44,175 nt of DNA from Gemmata massiliana (GTDB lineage Bacteria; Planctomycetota; Planctomycetia; Gemmatales; Gemmataceae), in assembly GCA_000531095.1 (NCBI GenBank), contig HG799466.1, positions 232,715 to 276,889 of the forward strand, read 5' to 3'. Made by a program: the position numbers and the translations under genes. The notes under the pieces were generated by a model. That model ran no database searches and was not told the origin of the DNA. It saw nothing but the letters and a program-made list of their open reading frames with translations. Below are positions 43,333-44,175 of the stretch, in pieces (positions within the stretch are counted from its first letter, which is position 1; the number at the start of each line of letters is the position of its first letter).

Positions 43333-44175
43333 ACACCGATACCTTCGATCCGGCGGAGGACCGGGTGGGCGCGGCCGTGGCCGAGTACCTGGAAGCACGC
43401 GACAGCGGGCACCCGCTGTCGGTGGCCGACTGGCTGGCCCGGTACCCGGACCTCGCTGCGGAACTGCGCGAGTTCCTCGACGACGGGGCCGCGGCCGGGC
43501 TGCGCGTGTTTCGCGGCCAGACACGGGAACCCGATCTCACGACCGACGAGCGCGTTCTCGGCGAGTACGAGCTGTTGGAGCGAATCGGCGGAAACATGGG
43601 CACGGTTTACCGGGCGCGGCAACTGAACCTGCCGCGCGAAGTGGCCGTAAAGGTGCTTCTGCGAGCCGGCACCGGTGACCGGGCGCGGTTCCGGACCGAA
43701 GCCGAGGCGATGGCGCGACTCCGGCACCCGAACATCGTTCGCATCCTCGAAGTGTCACGCGGGAGCGGAACGCCGTTCTTCACAATGGACTGGTGCCCGG
43801 GCGGGACACTGGCCGACCGCTCGGAGTTCGCCCACCACCCGAGCCGCGCCGCGGTGGCAGTGGAGAAGATCGCCGGCGCGGTCCACCACGCGCACCGGCA
43901 CGGGCTATTGCACCGCGACCTGAAGCCCGCGAACGTGCTGGTCGACGACAAGGGCGAACCGGTGGTCGCAGACTTCGGGCTGGCGGTCCGTCTCGACCGA
44001 ACGGCCGAGACGGACCGGCGCGTCGCGGGCACCCCGGCGTACATGGCCCCGGAGCAACTGAACGGCGAGTTCACTGTCGCCACCGACGTGTTCGGCGTCG
44101 GCGCGGTCCTGTACGAACTGCTCACCGGGCGCCCGCCGGCACACGGGCCGACGCTCGCCGCGGTCCTCGAGCGGG
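43329..44175 (+). CDS. Ser/Thr protein kinase, N-terminal part (cut by the window end)
   Basis: The frame starts at GTG 43329, overlapping the sigma stop by four bases, and stays open to the end of the window. A helical N-terminus (AVAEYLEARDSGHPLSVADW, YPDLAAELREFLDD) typical of planctomycete kinases that follow ECF sigma genes leads into the kinase: IGGNMGTVYRARQL, VAVKVLL, LLHRDLKPANVLV, VADFGLAV, GTPAYMAPEQ. The loop GGNMG lacks the usual second Gly but is still GxxxxG. The C-terminal half is missing, so membrane or sensor parts cannot be judged. It is probably co-translated with the sigma factor as a signalling pair. Confidence 0.93.
   Translation, partial: MNTDTFDPAEDRVGAAVAEYLEARDSGHPLSVADWLARYPDLAAELREFLDDGAAAGLRVFRGQTREPDLTTDERVLGEYELLERIGGNMGTVYRARQLNLPREVAVKVLLRAGTGDRARFRTEAEAMARLRHPNIVRILEVSRGSGTPFFTMDWCPGGTLADRSEFAHHPSRAAVAVEKIAGAVHHAHRHGLLHRDLKPANVLVDDKGEPVVADFGLAVRLDRTAETDRRVAGTPAYMAPEQLNGEFTVATDVFGVGAVLYELLTGRPPAHGPTLAAVLER

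Overview
The window looks like the chromosome of a planctomycete, most likely from the Gemmata branch. The signs are very high GC in all coding regions, four Hanks-type Ser/Thr kinases with different extracytoplasmic tails (DUF4384, WD40 plus a beta-sandwich, a lectin-like domain, and one cut by the window edge), a kinase behind an ECF sigma factor, a TIGR03000 domain, and long secreted TPR, secretin and PQQ-propeller proteins. This placement is inference from gene content; there is no rRNA or tRNA in the window.

Layout. 1-6208 (+): a tight unit of an incomplete membrane protein, a kinase-DUF4384 receptor (ATGA overlap) and an exported TPR-CHAT protease that is split by a -1 frameshift. 6464-9007 (+): a TPR/secretin-like envelope protein ending in a clear terminator. 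9249-12900 (+): a zinc-ribbon/TM/PQQ-propeller protein that reads as three fragments, followed by a conserved small protein with an Ada-like Cys motif (12931-13578). 13592-25924 is almost all on the minus strand: a zinc-ribbon protein, an atypical SDR, a SUKH-like protein, a nucleotide pair (cytidylate-kinase-like and purine nucleoside phosphorylase), an ABC permease, a GNAT enzyme, a four-gene ABC operon, argJ and an exported globin-like protein. 26206-27447 (+) is a membrane-anchored HtrA protease. 27532-28260 (-) holds two small proteins. 28619-31336 (+) is a kinase-WD40 protein. 31505-34776 (-) holds an exported methyltransferase, an SPFH protein and threonine synthase. 35194-41290 (+) holds a large hybrid histidine kinase, a peroxiredoxin-like lipoprotein and a GYF-kinase. 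41315-42517 (-) holds a second atypical SDR and Ohr. 42766-44175 (+) is an ECF sigma factor coupled to a kinase that runs off the end.

How the parts fit. The strongest candidate for an undescribed system is the first operon: a receptor kinase with an external DUF4384 sensor next to an exported TPR-CHAT peptidase, which suggests a stress or cell-fate proteolytic module. The main structural oddities are three independent breaks at homopolymers in 8.3 kb, each repaired by one extra base (A6, A7, C5). There are also three copies of a palindromic intergenic element, a separate 20-bp perfect palindrome, a 9-bp-period inverted repeat, and a short intergenic stretch with three back-to-back hairpins and a possible loop-loop contact that may be a structured RNA.
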